From the NCBI GenBank assembly GCA_001247695.2, contig LGRX02035483.1, positions 310,001-374,000 on the forward strand: a stretch of 64,000 bases of DNA, written 5' to 3'. The stretch comes from Cymbomonas tetramitiformis. Lineage: Eukaryota; Chlorophyta; Pyramimonadophyceae; Pyramimonadales; Pyramimonadaceae. The stretch's first letter is position 1. Each line of letters begins with the position of its first letter. The position numbers and the translations under genes were made by a program. The notes beneath the pieces were generated by a model. It worked only from the letters and a program-made list of their open reading frames with translations. It was not told where the DNA came from and searched no databases. Of this stretch, positions 17,011 through 26,374 are shown piece after piece.

Positions 17011-18243
17011 TCACCCTTTTGCTTTATGCACGTCTCCCGACGCGAGATCATCCCTGATCGGCAGCTCGAGCTTGTCGATGGGACAAATATCCTCGCTTAT
17101 ATTGTTCGTCAAGTGAGCGTGCGCAAAGTCCTTCAACTGTCTGTCGTGCTCCTCGTTCTGAATATCCTCGTAGGATTGCATAAGACAGCCAACGCTCGGC
17201 GCGTTTCCAACCGTCGTCATATCCAGGAGTAACTTATCGCACTCGTTGCACCTGATCTCAAATCCCTTCTGCATGTTGCGAATGCACTGTCCGGATATCT
17301 TGACGCGCCGCTTCAACTCGGAGCACACGTTGTGATAAGTGTAGAGCTCAAGACGGAGCGCCTCGATGTCCGCCTGCTTCTTTTCCAAAGTGCTCCGCAA
17401 GTCCTTGTTGGACAATTCGAGCATGCACTGCTCGTCCTCTTTGCGGCGCAGACCGAGGGCGAGTTGGCGCAAGCTCTTCTCCTTGCTCGCGACGATCACT
17501 CCTCGCCACTTCGCCATGTACAAAGATACCAGGTTGCGCGAATGTGAGCTCGAAAAGGTTTGTTGTCGCCAGGCGAGAAAGCTCGCACTCGTCGTGTTTG
17601 CGGCGCGTCTCATCGCGCTCAACAGGCTCTTAGAATTTGTTTCCGGGCGATTAGGCTTCCCAAAATGACCGAGGCGCGCGTCTCGCTGCAGGGCCACCGC
17701 CGCAGCATACAAGTGTTTGGCAAGCAAGCTCCGCAACCGCCACCACGCAAAGCGTTTAGTGAGTAGGAGAAAGCTGAGGTTCCTGTCGTGACTCGACCCC
17801 CTCGGTTTAACCAAGCTTGCACACAGATTCTCACTGACCCCATCGGCGTGGCTTGAGACGTCCGGCTGGCGAGAAGCGCGATCTTTCGGAAACGGTGTAA
17901 GCTCAGCGATGGTCTGGCAGGCGGCGTCGCTTTTCGCGACGGTCGCATCCACCTCCTTGTTGGTGCACAATTTAATAACAGAGATCTGCGTGCACTTTTC
18001 ACTCACGTCGGACACGCACTGTGTTTCCGCGTTTCTCACGTCCGTCTTGCTTTTGGGCGCGCTTTCCAACGGCGTTTCCTCGGGCACCTTCTGATCGAGT
18101 CGATGGTCGTTTCTCGCTTTATCGTCCTCCTGTGGAAGATGCTCGCCATGCGCTTGCTCCTTGTTCAAACCCGCGAGTTCCCGCAGTAGCGCTATCTGAC
18201 CCTTCATGTAGTACACATCGTTTGCGCTTGGCTGATCTGACAT
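17011..18243 (-). CDS. Coiled-coil protein with Trp-Arg repeats (410 aa)
   Basis: No family is certain. The ATG at 18243 (MSDQPSANDVYYM) is taken because the upstream in-frame start is less well placed. The first 150 residues are hydrophilic and probably disordered. Residues about 165-250 contain three F/Y-x-x-W-R groups (FAWWR at 165-169, FLAWR near 226, YMAKWR near 247). This spacing and composition recall SFI1-type centrin-binding repeats. A coiled coil with regular Leu/Glu/Lys follows at about 255-320. A cytoskeletal or centrosome-targeting role is a possibility, not a conclusion. A CGATCG-type motif is shared with the divergent RING-like gene at 18417. Confidence 0.6.
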   Translation of the reverse strand: MSDQPSANDVYYMKGQIALLRELAGLNKEQAHGEHLPQEDDKARNDHRLDQKVPEETPLESAPKSKTDVRNAETQCVSDVSEKCTQISVIKLCTNKEVDATVAKSDAACQTIAELTPFPKDRASRQPDVSSHADGVSENLCASLVKPRGSSHDRNLSFLLLTKRFAWWRLRSLLAKHLYAAAVALQRDARLGHFGKPNRPETNSKSLLSAMRRAANTTSASFLAWRQQTFSSSHSRNLVSLYMAKWRGVIVASKEKSLRQLALGLRRKEDEQCMLELSNKDLRSTLEKKQADIEALRLELYTYHNVCSELKRRVKISGQCIRNMQKGFEIRCNECDKLLLDMTTVGNAPSVGCLMQSYEDIQNEEHDRQLKDFAHAHLTNNISEDICPIDKLELPIRDDLASGDVHKAKG

Positions 18244-18321
18244 GCCGGCTTTACTAATTTCAAAACATTCGCCAATTGTTCTGGTGCACACGAAGACGCA
18301 CAGAGTGCGCGATGTGAAAGC

Positions 18322-18332
18322 CTTCGATCGAC
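18322..18332. promoter_or_regulatory. CGATCG promoter motif, 18243/18417
   Basis: CTTCGATCGAC in a 173-nt divergent promoter; 79 nt from the minus-strand start and 85 nt from the plus-strand start. A TATA box GTATATAAGC lies at about 18379-18388, 30 nt before 18417. Confidence 0.6.
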
Positions 18333-18416
18333 GCGGACCGATGTCCGACTATCCGTAAATCGACATTGCCGAAGCGGTAGTATATAAGCACTCATGATTA
18401 ATCTATCGTTTTCGAC

Positions 18417-20600
18417 ATGAGCGTGATCGACATTCCACCGTGCGAGACCTTATCTCCAGATATTTGCGAGAGCGAAAAAGTCCCTCGGACATGCGTACTT
18501 CTGCGCAACCTTCGCGATTTTCCACACGGCTACTGTCGCGCGCCCCCCCGAAAGGAGAGTGCGTGCGGCATCTGTGCCGCAAAGAGCGCACATCTGTACA
18601 CGTACTCCCTCGAAGGCCAACGCGACGCCGCCGAACCGTTCGGCCACCTTGTTTGCAGAGATTGCGTGCGAGAAAGGGTCATGGATGTCTTGCTTGGGTT
18701 GTTCGACAACCCGGAAAAAACGACAGCAGTGCAGGGCGATTTTGAGGATTTTGAATACGTCTGTCCGGTAAGCGGGGAAGTCGTAGTGCTGTCTAACACT
18801 GTTGCGAGGGAGATTCTATCGGGTGATCGGGCGTTGGAGTTCGAGACGCGTCTGCTGCACCATGCGGTGGAGCTGAAGATTGCCGAACAGATGGAAACGT
18901 TCATGTCCACGATACGCGACGGCGTGTACGAGCTCTCGTTTCTTGCCAGCAATCAACGGTTCGCGAGAATCGATAAGTGGTTTCATCACTTCAAAGCGCT
19001 TAAAAGTCTACAGAACGCGATGTTCGATTCCGAGATCCAAGTGGTGGATTTTCACGTTCACGATTACATTTGCGATCGTCTGCACAACACCGCCGGGTCG
19101 GGCGGCTCGGGCACCGAAGAGACCTTTCTCGTAAACTTGTCCGAGGAGGCGAGCGATTCCTCCGAAGAGTCGTCGTTCGTGCACTGGATTCTTCAGCTCG
19201 AACCGCCGTCCGACCTCAAGATGGTTCCGCATGTACAAACCTTCATGAACGCCGGTTTCGCATCCTGCAAATTTGTGTACAAGAATTCACGATCGAACGG
19301 TAAAACCACCTCCATGTCCAGGGAGTGTTCAGACATGTACGATTCGCCGTTCTATGTGGATTTGGTACCGTACTCGACATTTGGTATCGGAGAGAAGCTG
19401 AGTATCGAATTTACGACCGCCTCATCTTTCGACGACTCTAGTACGATTTACGTCTACTCTCTAGGTGTCCGTCTTCGGGACGCGATCATGACGAAGGATT
19501 CCTTAAACGAGTACAAAATAAAAAACTTTTGCAGGCTAAAATTAACCGTGCAGAACAAAAGCCGAGCGCCATCGGAGTCCGGAGCCGTCGTCGCCTCCGA
19601 GTGGGTCTCCGTGACGAACGTGGAGTTGTTCACCGGGGAAACGTACGTGATACGCTTGGCGGTGGACGATTCGCGCTTGCGACGGAAGGTAAAAAAACAC
19701 AACGGGTCCCGGAACATGATCACGATGACCATCCCAGAGGCGCTCGATGGACATCCGATACACACCGGTGACGACTTGAAGATAGGATTGCACTTGGGTT
19801 CTACCTTAAACGCGGTGGCGCCGTACACATGGATCGGACGAGATCGAGAGATTTTCCGGAACGAATGGTTTCTGGCTCACGAGAGTGCCATCAGGATGGA
19901 GGCGTCCAACGTCGGCGTGTATCTGCGCGAGACCATCACAATAGAGGATGGTCAGTGCCTTCGTGTTCTGCTGTACGATCGCCCTCCTCTCGACGCCAGG
20001 GGGAAAAAGGAGGCGCCAGTCGAGACCGTGGAACTGCGAGAGAGAGGCACCGCTTACATCCTGAAGCACAAACCCGTGGGTACGACACACCGACCGGGAC
20101 AAAGATACGATCGCGTCGTCATACCCGAAGACCTCAAAGTACGGTACGCCAAGGTGAGGAGTGCTATTTTTGAGGACGAATACGCGGTCAACACGAAACC
20201 CAAGCAATGGTACTTACAGGTGCAGATTTTGCACGACGGAAGAGTGTGCCTACTGAATAACGTGCAGCGGAGCGCATCCGGCACGGTGTACGCGTGCACC
20301 GTCTACACCCCCAAGACCTTCAGGGCGTCACTGTCTTACGCGCACGATTATCGTGTCAAAAGTGAAGAGGAGGTTGTCGAATGGAATTCTTTATCGACCG
20401 AAATTTCCGAAAATCAAAATCGCAGGTTGCGCAAAGACGAGGTTTACGACTCTCGAAGAGTTTTCGAGTCGCATTTGAGCCGCGACAAGCTGTTTGCCGC
20501 ATGCAGCGATGCCGTTTATCGAACGAAATGCCGAACGCTTGATCGTGAACACGCGTACAGGTCGATGTACGTGCGCTTCGTAGTGACCGAACGGACCTAA
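18417..20600 (+). CDS. Large RING-like zinc protein (727 aa)
   Basis: The start ATG is about 30 nt after a TATA box. The N-terminus is clearly related to the 15160 gene: CVLLRNLRDFPHGYC, CGICAAK, VCRDCVRE and YVCPVSGE are in the same order. So the two arose by duplication, and this copy has lost one Cys of the last pair (CPVS instead of CVIC). An acidic Ser-rich stretch at about 230-245 (EEASDSSEESS) is followed by long beta-rich segments. The MAPYTWIG-like end of the shorter paralogue corresponds to VAPYTWIG at about residue 470, so about 250 extra residues follow it here. Probably a ubiquitin-ligase-like or zinc-binding structural protein. A two-hairpin RNA element lies just past the stop. 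Confidence 0.65.
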   Translation: MSVIDIPPCETLSPDICESEKVPRTCVLLRNLRDFPHGYCRAPPRKESACGICAAKSAHLYTYSLEGQRDAAEPFGHLVCRDCVRERVMDVLLGLFDNPEKTTAVQGDFEDFEYVCPVSGEVVVLSNTVAREILSGDRALEFETRLLHHAVELKIAEQMETFMSTIRDGVYELSFLASNQRFARIDKWFHHFKALKSLQNAMFDSEIQVVDFHVHDYICDRLHNTAGSGGSGTEETFLVNLSEEASDSSEESSFVHWILQLEPPSDLKMVPHVQTFMNAGFASCKFVYKNSRSNGKTTSMSRECSDMYDSPFYVDLVPYSTFGIGEKLSIEFTTASSFDDSSTIYVYSLGVRLRDAIMTKDSLNEYKIKNFCRLKLTVQNKSRAPSESGAVVASEWVSVTNVELFTGETYVIRLAVDDSRLRRKVKKHNGSRNMITMTIPEALDGHPIHTGDDLKIGLHLGSTLNAVAPYTWIGRDREIFRNEWFLAHESAIRMEASNVGVYLRETITIEDGQCLRVLLYDRPPLDARGKKEAPVETVELRERGTAYILKHKPVGTTHRPGQRYDRVVIPEDLKVRYAKVRSAIFEDEYAVNTKPKQWYLQVQILHDGRVCLLNNVQRSASGTVYACTVYTPKTFRASLSYAHDYRVKSEEEVVEWNSLSTEISENQNRRLRKDEVYDSRRVFESHLSRDKLFAACSDAVYRTKCRTLDREHAYRSMYVRFVVTERT

Positions 20601-20629
20601 GGAGCCTTCCAGAACATTTCGATCAGATC

Positions 20630-20702
20630 CGGCCCAGAGTAGGGCCGGGGAAATTAATTTACCCGTACGCCCGACGGGTGTGGTTTTTTCTTTTTTCTTT
20701 TT
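20630..20702 (+). ncRNA. Conserved two-hairpin element with U-rich tail, copy A
   Basis: Hairpin 1 pairs CGGCCC with GGGCCG around AGAGTA (20630-20647). Then come GGGAAATTAATTTAC and hairpin 2, ACGCCC/GGGTGT around GAC (20667-20681), followed by a T/C-rich tract. A second copy at 47466 has changes in both arms that keep pairing. It lies 30 nt past the stop of the large RING-like gene, so it may be a 3'-end processing or termination signal, or part of a small RNA. Confidence 0.55.
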
Positions 20703-20892
20703 CTTTCGATCGGAGACGTTAGACTTACAATAGATTTCCATTCTTCAAAATACGGAACCGGTTGCAGGCGATTATATATACACACACGGAAGCAGATGTC
20801 CAAGCGGTGCGGCGTTCAATCCCCAGCATCGATCCCAGCGACGACCGAGTCATCACCGCTCTTACCGGAGACACTCCTTCACATCAACGAGC

Positions 20893-22366
20893 ATGTCCGT
20901 TGTGCCGTCTGCGAACGACTCTTCCACTTCGAGAAGTGATACCGCTCTGGAGTTTGCCAAACAATTCGCGACCGCGTTAGTAATGCACGAAAACTCGCGT
21001 GCAATATGCCGCGAGATATCCAATGCCACAACCGTAGAAAGAATACACGATATTATAAGCAGTCGTAACGTGGATACGCTTCGAGCTGAATGTGTCGCGG
21101 ACCGATCGGGAAGTCAAGATACCTCCGTCGTTAAAAACGTGTTGTTTGTCGGTATAAAACACGACCCGGACGCCGAGACAAGTGAAGTGCCTGGCGCGTG
21201 TGGTCGCATGCTGGAACAATACCCAAATTTAACGGTTATCAGCGAGAATTGCCCAGGATATGCCCACAATACATCGGAAGATGCGACCATCGACGGAATG
21301 GACGATCAATTCAGAAGCGAACCCGATCGCGTGGTTTTTGTTGACATAAGGCAAGCGAATGTCATGGGAGCCGTTCAAACCCCCTTAATGTATCGTACGT
21401 TGATGTTGGGGAAAATAGCGTCAGCGCCATACAGTGAGGTAGCCCAGAAGGAACTGAAGGACGCCATGATAGCCCTGATATCGGGGGCGCATGACTCGAT
21501 CAGTTGCTTGATCGCTAGCTGCGATCCGGACACCCCCCGTGAAAAGCGACGCGTACCGGCAGACGGATATGCGATATCGAACCTGCTCCTCAAGTACGAC
21601 GACGAACTTGGGAACCGGTGGTCTAACGAGTGGATCCAATCGATCCATGAAAACATCAAACAAAAGTTACGGGCGTACACCAACATGTGCAAGTGCATAG
21701 ACAATCTGCTTGAGTATTTGCTCAAGGTCGTGCGTTCGGAGGACTTCTTCAAAGGTGGCAGCAGAGAGGCAACAAGGAAGCAAGTAATGGGCAAGTTTGT
21801 AAACGAATTCGGGAGCTATCTGACCGATGTGTACGAGAAGTTGAAGGAGTACACGAACAGCATCGATCCCGAAAACGATATGAAATTTTTAGAAGACGAG
21901 AGCGCGTTCATGAAAATGTTTAAGGTGCACGAGCGATTTCAGCCGAACAATGACCAAGAGGTAAGAAGTTGCGCGCGCGATGTCGAATTCGCACTATTCA
22001 ATTCATACTGGCAAACTCATCGGCGCGTGCTTGCAGGTCAAGTACTTGAACGAGGTTTTCCGAACTCTACGAGAGGTGGACGTCGCGCAAATATCTGATA
22101 AGGACACCACACAAGTTACTTGGAAACGATTACTGATGTGGATGTATTTTGTTATCTTTCACATATCACGCATACACGAAGATGACGGCCCCGGCGAAAA
22201 CATATTTGCGGAGTGGTTGTCGCACGGCGCTATCGACCTGATGGACGGTTTCATCGTCCGTGCTATTCTGACAGCTAATACCGAGAACGTGCTTGTGGTG
22301 GTGGGAACCACGCACGTCGATTCGGTCACATCGCTCTTAAAAAAAACTGACAAAAAAGTTGTGTAA
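20893..22366 (+). CDS. TraB/TIKI-like protein, gene split by an intron
   Basis: Exon 1 is 20893-21960 (356 codons) and exon 2 is 22037-22366. Splicing gives 465 residues. The TraB/TIKI family is marked by two G-x-x-H motifs and conserved acidic residues. Here VLFVGIKH (GIKH at 87-90) is followed by a LTVISEN stretch with Glu-118. The second motif VVVGTTH (446-449) lies entirely in exon 2, so only the spliced form has the complete set. TIKI proteins are metal-dependent proteases and TraB/PrgY proteins act on peptide pheromones. No signal peptide is visible, so this would be a cytosolic version. The middle is helical with many Lys/Glu. A TATA box GATTATATATACAC lies about 110 nt upstream. Family assignment rests on motif layout only. 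Confidence 0.55.
21961..22036 (+). other. Candidate 76-nt spliceosomal intron
   Basis: Begins GTAAGAAG directly after a complete codon and ends GTGCTTGCAG. 76 nt is not a multiple of three, and without removal the frame stops after 45 foreign codons. Removal joins two frames that both show coding bias and unites the two family motifs. Confidence 0.75.
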
Positions 22367-22370
22367 ACAC

Positions 22371-22535
22371 TAAGAGCCGCCTTCTGGTACGTGCGGGGAT
22401 TTCGTGGAGGTGGCACTTTTACCCCTTACATCAAACACGACATCATCGTTACGTTTTTGGTAACCCCAAATTTCAAAGTACTGTTGCCAGAACAGGCTCG
22501 CGCGTTCCCATACCTTATGAAAAGTGATTCTTAAT
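22371..22535. repeat. Dispersed inverted-end repeat, copy 7
   Basis: Starts TAAGAGCCGCCTTCTGGTACG, with GGGATTTCGTGGAGGTGGCAC, and ends AAAAGTGATTCTTAATT, so full length at about 165 nt. It lies immediately after the TraB/TIKI-like gene; the rest of 22536-22875 holds nothing I can name. Confidence 0.65.
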
Positions 22536-22875
22536 TACTTCGTCCAAGACTTATTACATTCCTAAAACCCGGGACCGCTTGCTCCCAACTCTAATGACAC
22601 GGCCGCGTTCCTCGGTCCGTGTGAAACAAAAGAAACGGCGTCGTTGCGTTTGTGTTGTTTACCCATCTTTTTACAACATGTTTAACTCCGATCGGTACCC
22701 ACAAAGGATCTGACTGTAACAAAGCTTGAACACATCTGGACTGACATTCGGTGCTATCGCTGTAGCACTCCAGACTTGGTGAGTCGAGGCTGACTACTCG
22801 GAATTGGTGTTGGATGAGTAAATATGCTTGGTAGAGAAAATAATCGAAGTTTGACTTGGGATCTTTCAGTTCAGT

Positions 22876-23532
22876 TTATTCGAGCCATGCAAAAAACTGA
22901 GTAATGTGGGCGCAATTGTACACGGGAATGGTGGTCCACCAAGAATATCCCCCGTTTAAAGCGTGCCTGAATTGGGTATAAGCTTGCTTCGGAACGGCAA
23001 CCTGTATTTCCCGTAATTCCAATTCATTTTGAACCCCTGGGCATCCGTGCGAGTACGCATAAATCTGTTTGTTCTCGAAAAAACGATCCAGTGCATTCAG
23101 TATGCCATCTATGGATCTTACAAACAAGGATTCGGAATCAGCCGAAACGACATATTTCGCACTTTTGCACATATGTCTTATACCAACGAATTTTTTGTAC
23201 GTCACCCAGTGTTTTAAGGAGTCGGTGGCGCTTTCTGTTACATTCGTGTACAACGTGTGGGCTGTTTTCGGTATGGCGCTGTTTTTACGATCCGCAATAT
23301 TCGAGTACACGAACAGCAGATTCCTGACAGGAACGCGATGTGCAATAGCACTTTGATACAAATTGAATGCATAACGATCTTTGGGAGGGTGCGTCGGTAC
23401 TACGAATGCTACATCGGTGCTTGAAACATGGGTGCCGATGCTACAGAGTAACGCAACTGCGCATTGCTTTATTATCGTGGTGGGTGATTCGGTGAAACGT
23501 GTGTAAGTATTTACAGTTACACACAATCGCAC
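22876..23532 (-). pseudogene. Glycosyltransferase-like ORF lacking an ATG
   Basis: The frame (218 codons) reads as a plausible globular protein beginning with a beta strand (LCVTVNTYTRF). It contains VAFVVPTHPPKDRYAFNLYQSA and KYVVSADSESLFV, the latter resembling a D-x-D-type sugar-nucleotide site. It also has GVQNELELREI and Trp-rich C-terminal segments. However, the only possible start is a GTG, and an in-frame stop lies four codons upstream. Dispersed repeat copy 8 occupies the sequence directly upstream, where a promoter and first codons would be expected. It may be a gene truncated by repeat insertion, one with a non-ATG start, or one with an unseen first exon. Confidence 0.45.
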
Positions 23533-23550
23533 TGCGGCGGACTAAAACTG

Positions 23551-23750
23551 ACCTTTAGGGCTTGATTTTCGACAGGTGCGTGGATTTTTAACCCTGTTTT
23601 GGCAGTGACATTCTAAAGGTTACATAGTTAACACATATCAATAACATTATAATTGATGTAAAGAGTGAGAATAACACTTCCTACCTAAAATTCACTCTTA
23701 ACAGTGTAATGTTCAAATCTTAATCCCCTTAAAAAAGCGACTCTTGAATT
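23551..23750. repeat. Dispersed inverted-end repeat, copy 8
   Basis: Starts CCTTTAGGGCTTGATTTTCG, includes CCCTGTTTTGGCAGTGACATTC (also in copy 13) and a central AACATTATAATTGATGTAAAGAG (also in copy 10), and ends AAAAAAGCGACTCTTGAATT. About 200 nt, apparently full length. Confidence 0.7.
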
Positions 23751-23871
23751 AAGTACGTCGTGCTTGTATATGTACGCTAGGTCATGGCAAGGCGGTAAAC
23801 TAAGCGGGCTTGTAGCGTACGAACAGATCGTCTCGGTATGACTAAAACCACTTCAAGGTTCAATGTCGAGC

Positions 23872-25248
23872 TCAACTCTCAGCCACAGGCAAAGTCGGCG
23901 GAGGAACCTCAGACAAATTCTGTCGGCGAGTGGCAAATCGGTTTTCGACCCGCAGTTTATCGGCTTCCGACAACTCGCGTGAAATCTGCACACCCTGTCC
24001 GGTCCAATCGGGGTTGGCGAAGGCGTAACAGTCGAAATGATACCAAACAGGATAGATATCGCGACCGCTTTGCTCCGTGAAACACATAGGACGAGACCTC
24101 TTGTCAATGATATCCATGCACGTCGCGCACTGTCGATAGGTCAAGGAGTACAGGATACACGGAGATTGTCGGCGAATAATAGTGTACGAGTTCGTGTTAC
24201 CACGCGCGCTTGTAGATTCAGCGGTGACAACACGCCTCGCCTCGCCGAAGCTCGGTGTGGAAGAACGTGAGAGCGTGAGAGTATCGCCGTTTATACTTTC
24301 CATCGACTGTCCAGATGCGAGGAACGTCGTCAACGCCTCTGCCACTCGATGTATGCCGTGAGGGTTTCGCGCTGCGCGGTGCCTCGGTTTGGCTCTGCCT
24401 GCCCGAGCCTGTCTGACCCGTAGGCACTCCTGCTTCCTTGTGTTTCTGTCACGTCTTTGCGTTGGAGACATTTTTGGCACGATGGTCAACTCCACGACAT
24501 GTTCGAGTGTATCGTTCTGAACAGGCTCCTCCGTGATAGCTTTCCGGCACACGGGGCACGTGGAGTTTTCAGCTTTCCGATCGCACCACAAAAATATACA
24601 CCCTCCGCAAAAAGAATGACCGCAAGACAGCAAGTGCGCGTCCACGCACGTCTCTGTGCAAATCGGACAGTACACGAGGTCTTCGGCTTCTTGCAGAGTC
24701 CAAACCCGCTCACCGGCATCGGCGGCGTGGTCCTCTTCGACCCGTGGTGCTTGCACAGGTTGCAGAGGCGGGAGCTGTGCACTCGACCTGCTTCCCGTGG
24801 GTTCTGCATGCTCGGGAGCGCGCTCGAAGAAAACGAAACGAAAAGGATTACGGTTTACCGTATCGTTCCTTTGAACATTCATGGGGCCGCCAAAAGATAT
24901 GATCATGCCGTGATGTATCCGTTTCCTCTCGCCAGATGGAATCATATCCGGTCCGCAGTACGTTCCGTTTGTCGATCTTTTGTCTCCTAGTGTGTAGACC
25001 GGATCACCATCGATCACTTTGCACTCGATGAAGGCGTGAAACCGGTCCAGTAAAAGCGGTATTCGCTCGTTGTCAGAATAGTTCAAGACAACGTCGTTGG
25101 CGGGATGGCGTCCGACGCGCACGGATTTCCTCCCCGTGTTGAAAATTTCGCCAATTTGAAAAATTAAGGGCTCCTCGTTGTCGACGGTGGCGCTCAAGAT
25201 TTGCTCGATGTAAGCATGAGAGCTTATTTCGGGCTCGTAAACAGACAT
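23872..25248 (-). CDS. FHA-RING ubiquitin ligase with PARP-type zinc finger (458 aa)
   Basis: Start taken at 25248 (MSVYEPEISSHAY), about 90 nt below two CGATCG motifs; the frame upstream has no better ATG. Residues 30-130 form an FHA domain: RVGRHPANDVVL, DRFHAFI and RSTNGTY. A canonical RING follows at 194-234 (CPIC, CGHSFCGGC, CPVCR). After a basic linker comes CATC (374-377) with WYHFDCY (His-404, Cys-407), the C-x2-C...H-x2-C layout of PARP-type DNA-end-binding zinc fingers. FHA plus RING recalls CHFR/RNF8-type ligases that act on phosphorylated proteins at DNA damage or mitotic checkpoints. The extra finger would add DNA- or ADP-ribose-related targeting. Activity is inferred. Confidence 0.8.
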   Translation of the reverse strand: MSVYEPEISSHAYIEQILSATVDNEEPLIFQIGEIFNTGRKSVRVGRHPANDVVLNYSDNERIPLLLDRFHAFIECKVIDGDPVYTLGDKRSTNGTYCGPDMIPSGERKRIHHGMIISFGGPMNVQRNDTVNRNPFRFVFFERAPEHAEPTGSRSSAQLPPLQPVQAPRVEEDHAADAGERVWTLQEAEDLVYCPICTETCVDAHLLSCGHSFCGGCIFLWCDRKAENSTCPVCRKAITEEPVQNDTLEHVVELTIVPKMSPTQRRDRNTRKQECLRVRQARAGRAKPRHRAARNPHGIHRVAEALTTFLASGQSMESINGDTLTLSRSSTPSFGEARRVVTAESTSARGNTNSYTIIRRQSPCILYSLTYRQCATCMDIIDKRSRPMCFTEQSGRDIYPVWYHFDCYAFANPDWTGQGVQISRELSEADKLRVENRFATRRQNLSEVPPPTLPVAES

Positions 25249-25337
25249 GGATGTGGCCGAGTTTGACACGTGTGCTCGAACGCGAAGGTTTGTGAGCCGA
25301 TGACATTCTCGAAGTGCGCGGTGATACGTGTTCGGGT

Positions 25338-25381
25338 GTTCGATCGACGCGATATGCAATAGATGGTGGGGTTCGATCGAC
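25338..25381. promoter_or_regulatory. CGATCG promoter motif, direct pair, 25248 gene
   Basis: GTTCGATCGACGCGA at 25338 and again at 25371 (33-nt direct repeat, both followed by TATGCAA or GATGCAA). They lie 90-133 nt upstream of the FHA-RING start. Confidence 0.6.
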
Positions 25382-25481
25382 GCGAGATGCAACGCGTATC
25401 GCCAAAAAGAAGCGACTAGTCGTATTTTGACGAATCTCCGCAAATTCCATCCTCTCGTATGCTGGTTCATGTCACTCGCTC

Positions 25482-25619
25482 GAGAGTTACTTTTCGATAG
25501 GCGTGAGTTTTTTTGCGGAAATTACCTCTTCACTCTTAACATGGATTATAATATCATAGTCGTGTCCGAACGACACGATCTTCAAAATCGCAACCCTTAC
25601 AAGATAAACCAGTTCTTAC
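25482..25619. repeat. Dispersed repeat, copy 9
   Basis: GAGAGTTACTTTTCGATAGGCGTGAG, then a central GATTATAATATCATAG like copies 8 and 10, and an end CTTACAAGATAAACCAGTTCTTA. Remaining sequence of 25249-25783 shows no gene. Confidence 0.55.
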
Positions 25620-25783
25620 AGCATGCATAAATCGTGTTAGAAGTGTGCACACTATTACCAAAGAATCCCGTCTCTATTAGAAGTTAACTCGTAATGCGGT
25701 GGATATATACCATGCATAGCATCGCCCAAGAGATCTCAAGGTAGGCCCCTATTAGGACTCGACCGTGATGCTACGATACTCTA

Positions 25784-26374
25784 TCATATAATATCGAAAC
25801 TCTTCGCGTCGACGTACTCGCAGTAGGTGAACACGCACGCACGCACCACGTGAAATTCCGCGTCCACGGCGGCCGCGCTTCCATCTTCGAATATCTCGGC
25901 AAGTCTGTTACGCTTTCGAGGAAACGCCCCGCTATCGCGAGTGGACTTGCGGACGGCCCCCTGTGCAACGACGTGCGCGCAGCAAAGAAGTAGACCCGCG
26001 TACTCGTATGTGGCGTACTCGTCGGAAATCTGCTGCATGCAAAAGTCCCACATACGCGCCTCTTCCAGCTTCGTATGGGCGGGACTCTCGCAGTTGCACA
26101 ACTCGATCTGTTTCTCCAGCATTTCTGACAGCGCGCGCGACATGTTCAGCTTCCGCTGGGAGCTTCTCACTGACATACGATGCGCGTATATGTTCGCGTC
26201 GCCGTGGATGTGAAGGCTCAAACCGACGGTGACGAGCTCTTCTTTGAGCTGTCCCGATTGTGAATTTAGAAGACGCTTTCCGACATCGGGCGTAACGCAT
26301 TTATGTACGCGTCGACGCGTTCTTTCCGTCAGCCATGGATGCTGCACACCTCGGCTTGTGACCGACATTTTCAT
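25784..26374 (-). CDS. Unknown protein, 196 aa
   Basis: The ATG at 26374 (a second one two codons later) opens a frame without stop for 196 codons. The protein is helical by composition, with Cys-rich middle part (CNCES, LLLCCAHVV), basic N-terminus (TERTRRRVHK) and a PRKRNRL patch near the end. I recognise no domain. Other frames on both strands are also long here, but this one has the best start and length. No clear TATA or CGATCG motif is upstream. Confidence 0.45.
   Translation of the reverse strand: MKMSVTSRGVQHPWLTERTRRRVHKCVTPDVGKRLLNSQSGQLKEELVTVGLSLHIHGDANIYAHRMSVRSSQRKLNMSRALSEMLEKQIELCNCESPAHTKLEEARMWDFCMQQISDEYATYEYAGLLLCCAHVVAQGAVRKSTRDSGAFPRKRNRLAEIFEDGSAAAVDAEFHVVRACVFTYCEYVDAKSFDII

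Noticed and set aside
25784..26374. Histone-like fold for the 196-residue protein
   Set aside because: A helix-loop-helix reading with basic residues is possible in the first half, but no histone signature residues align convincingly.
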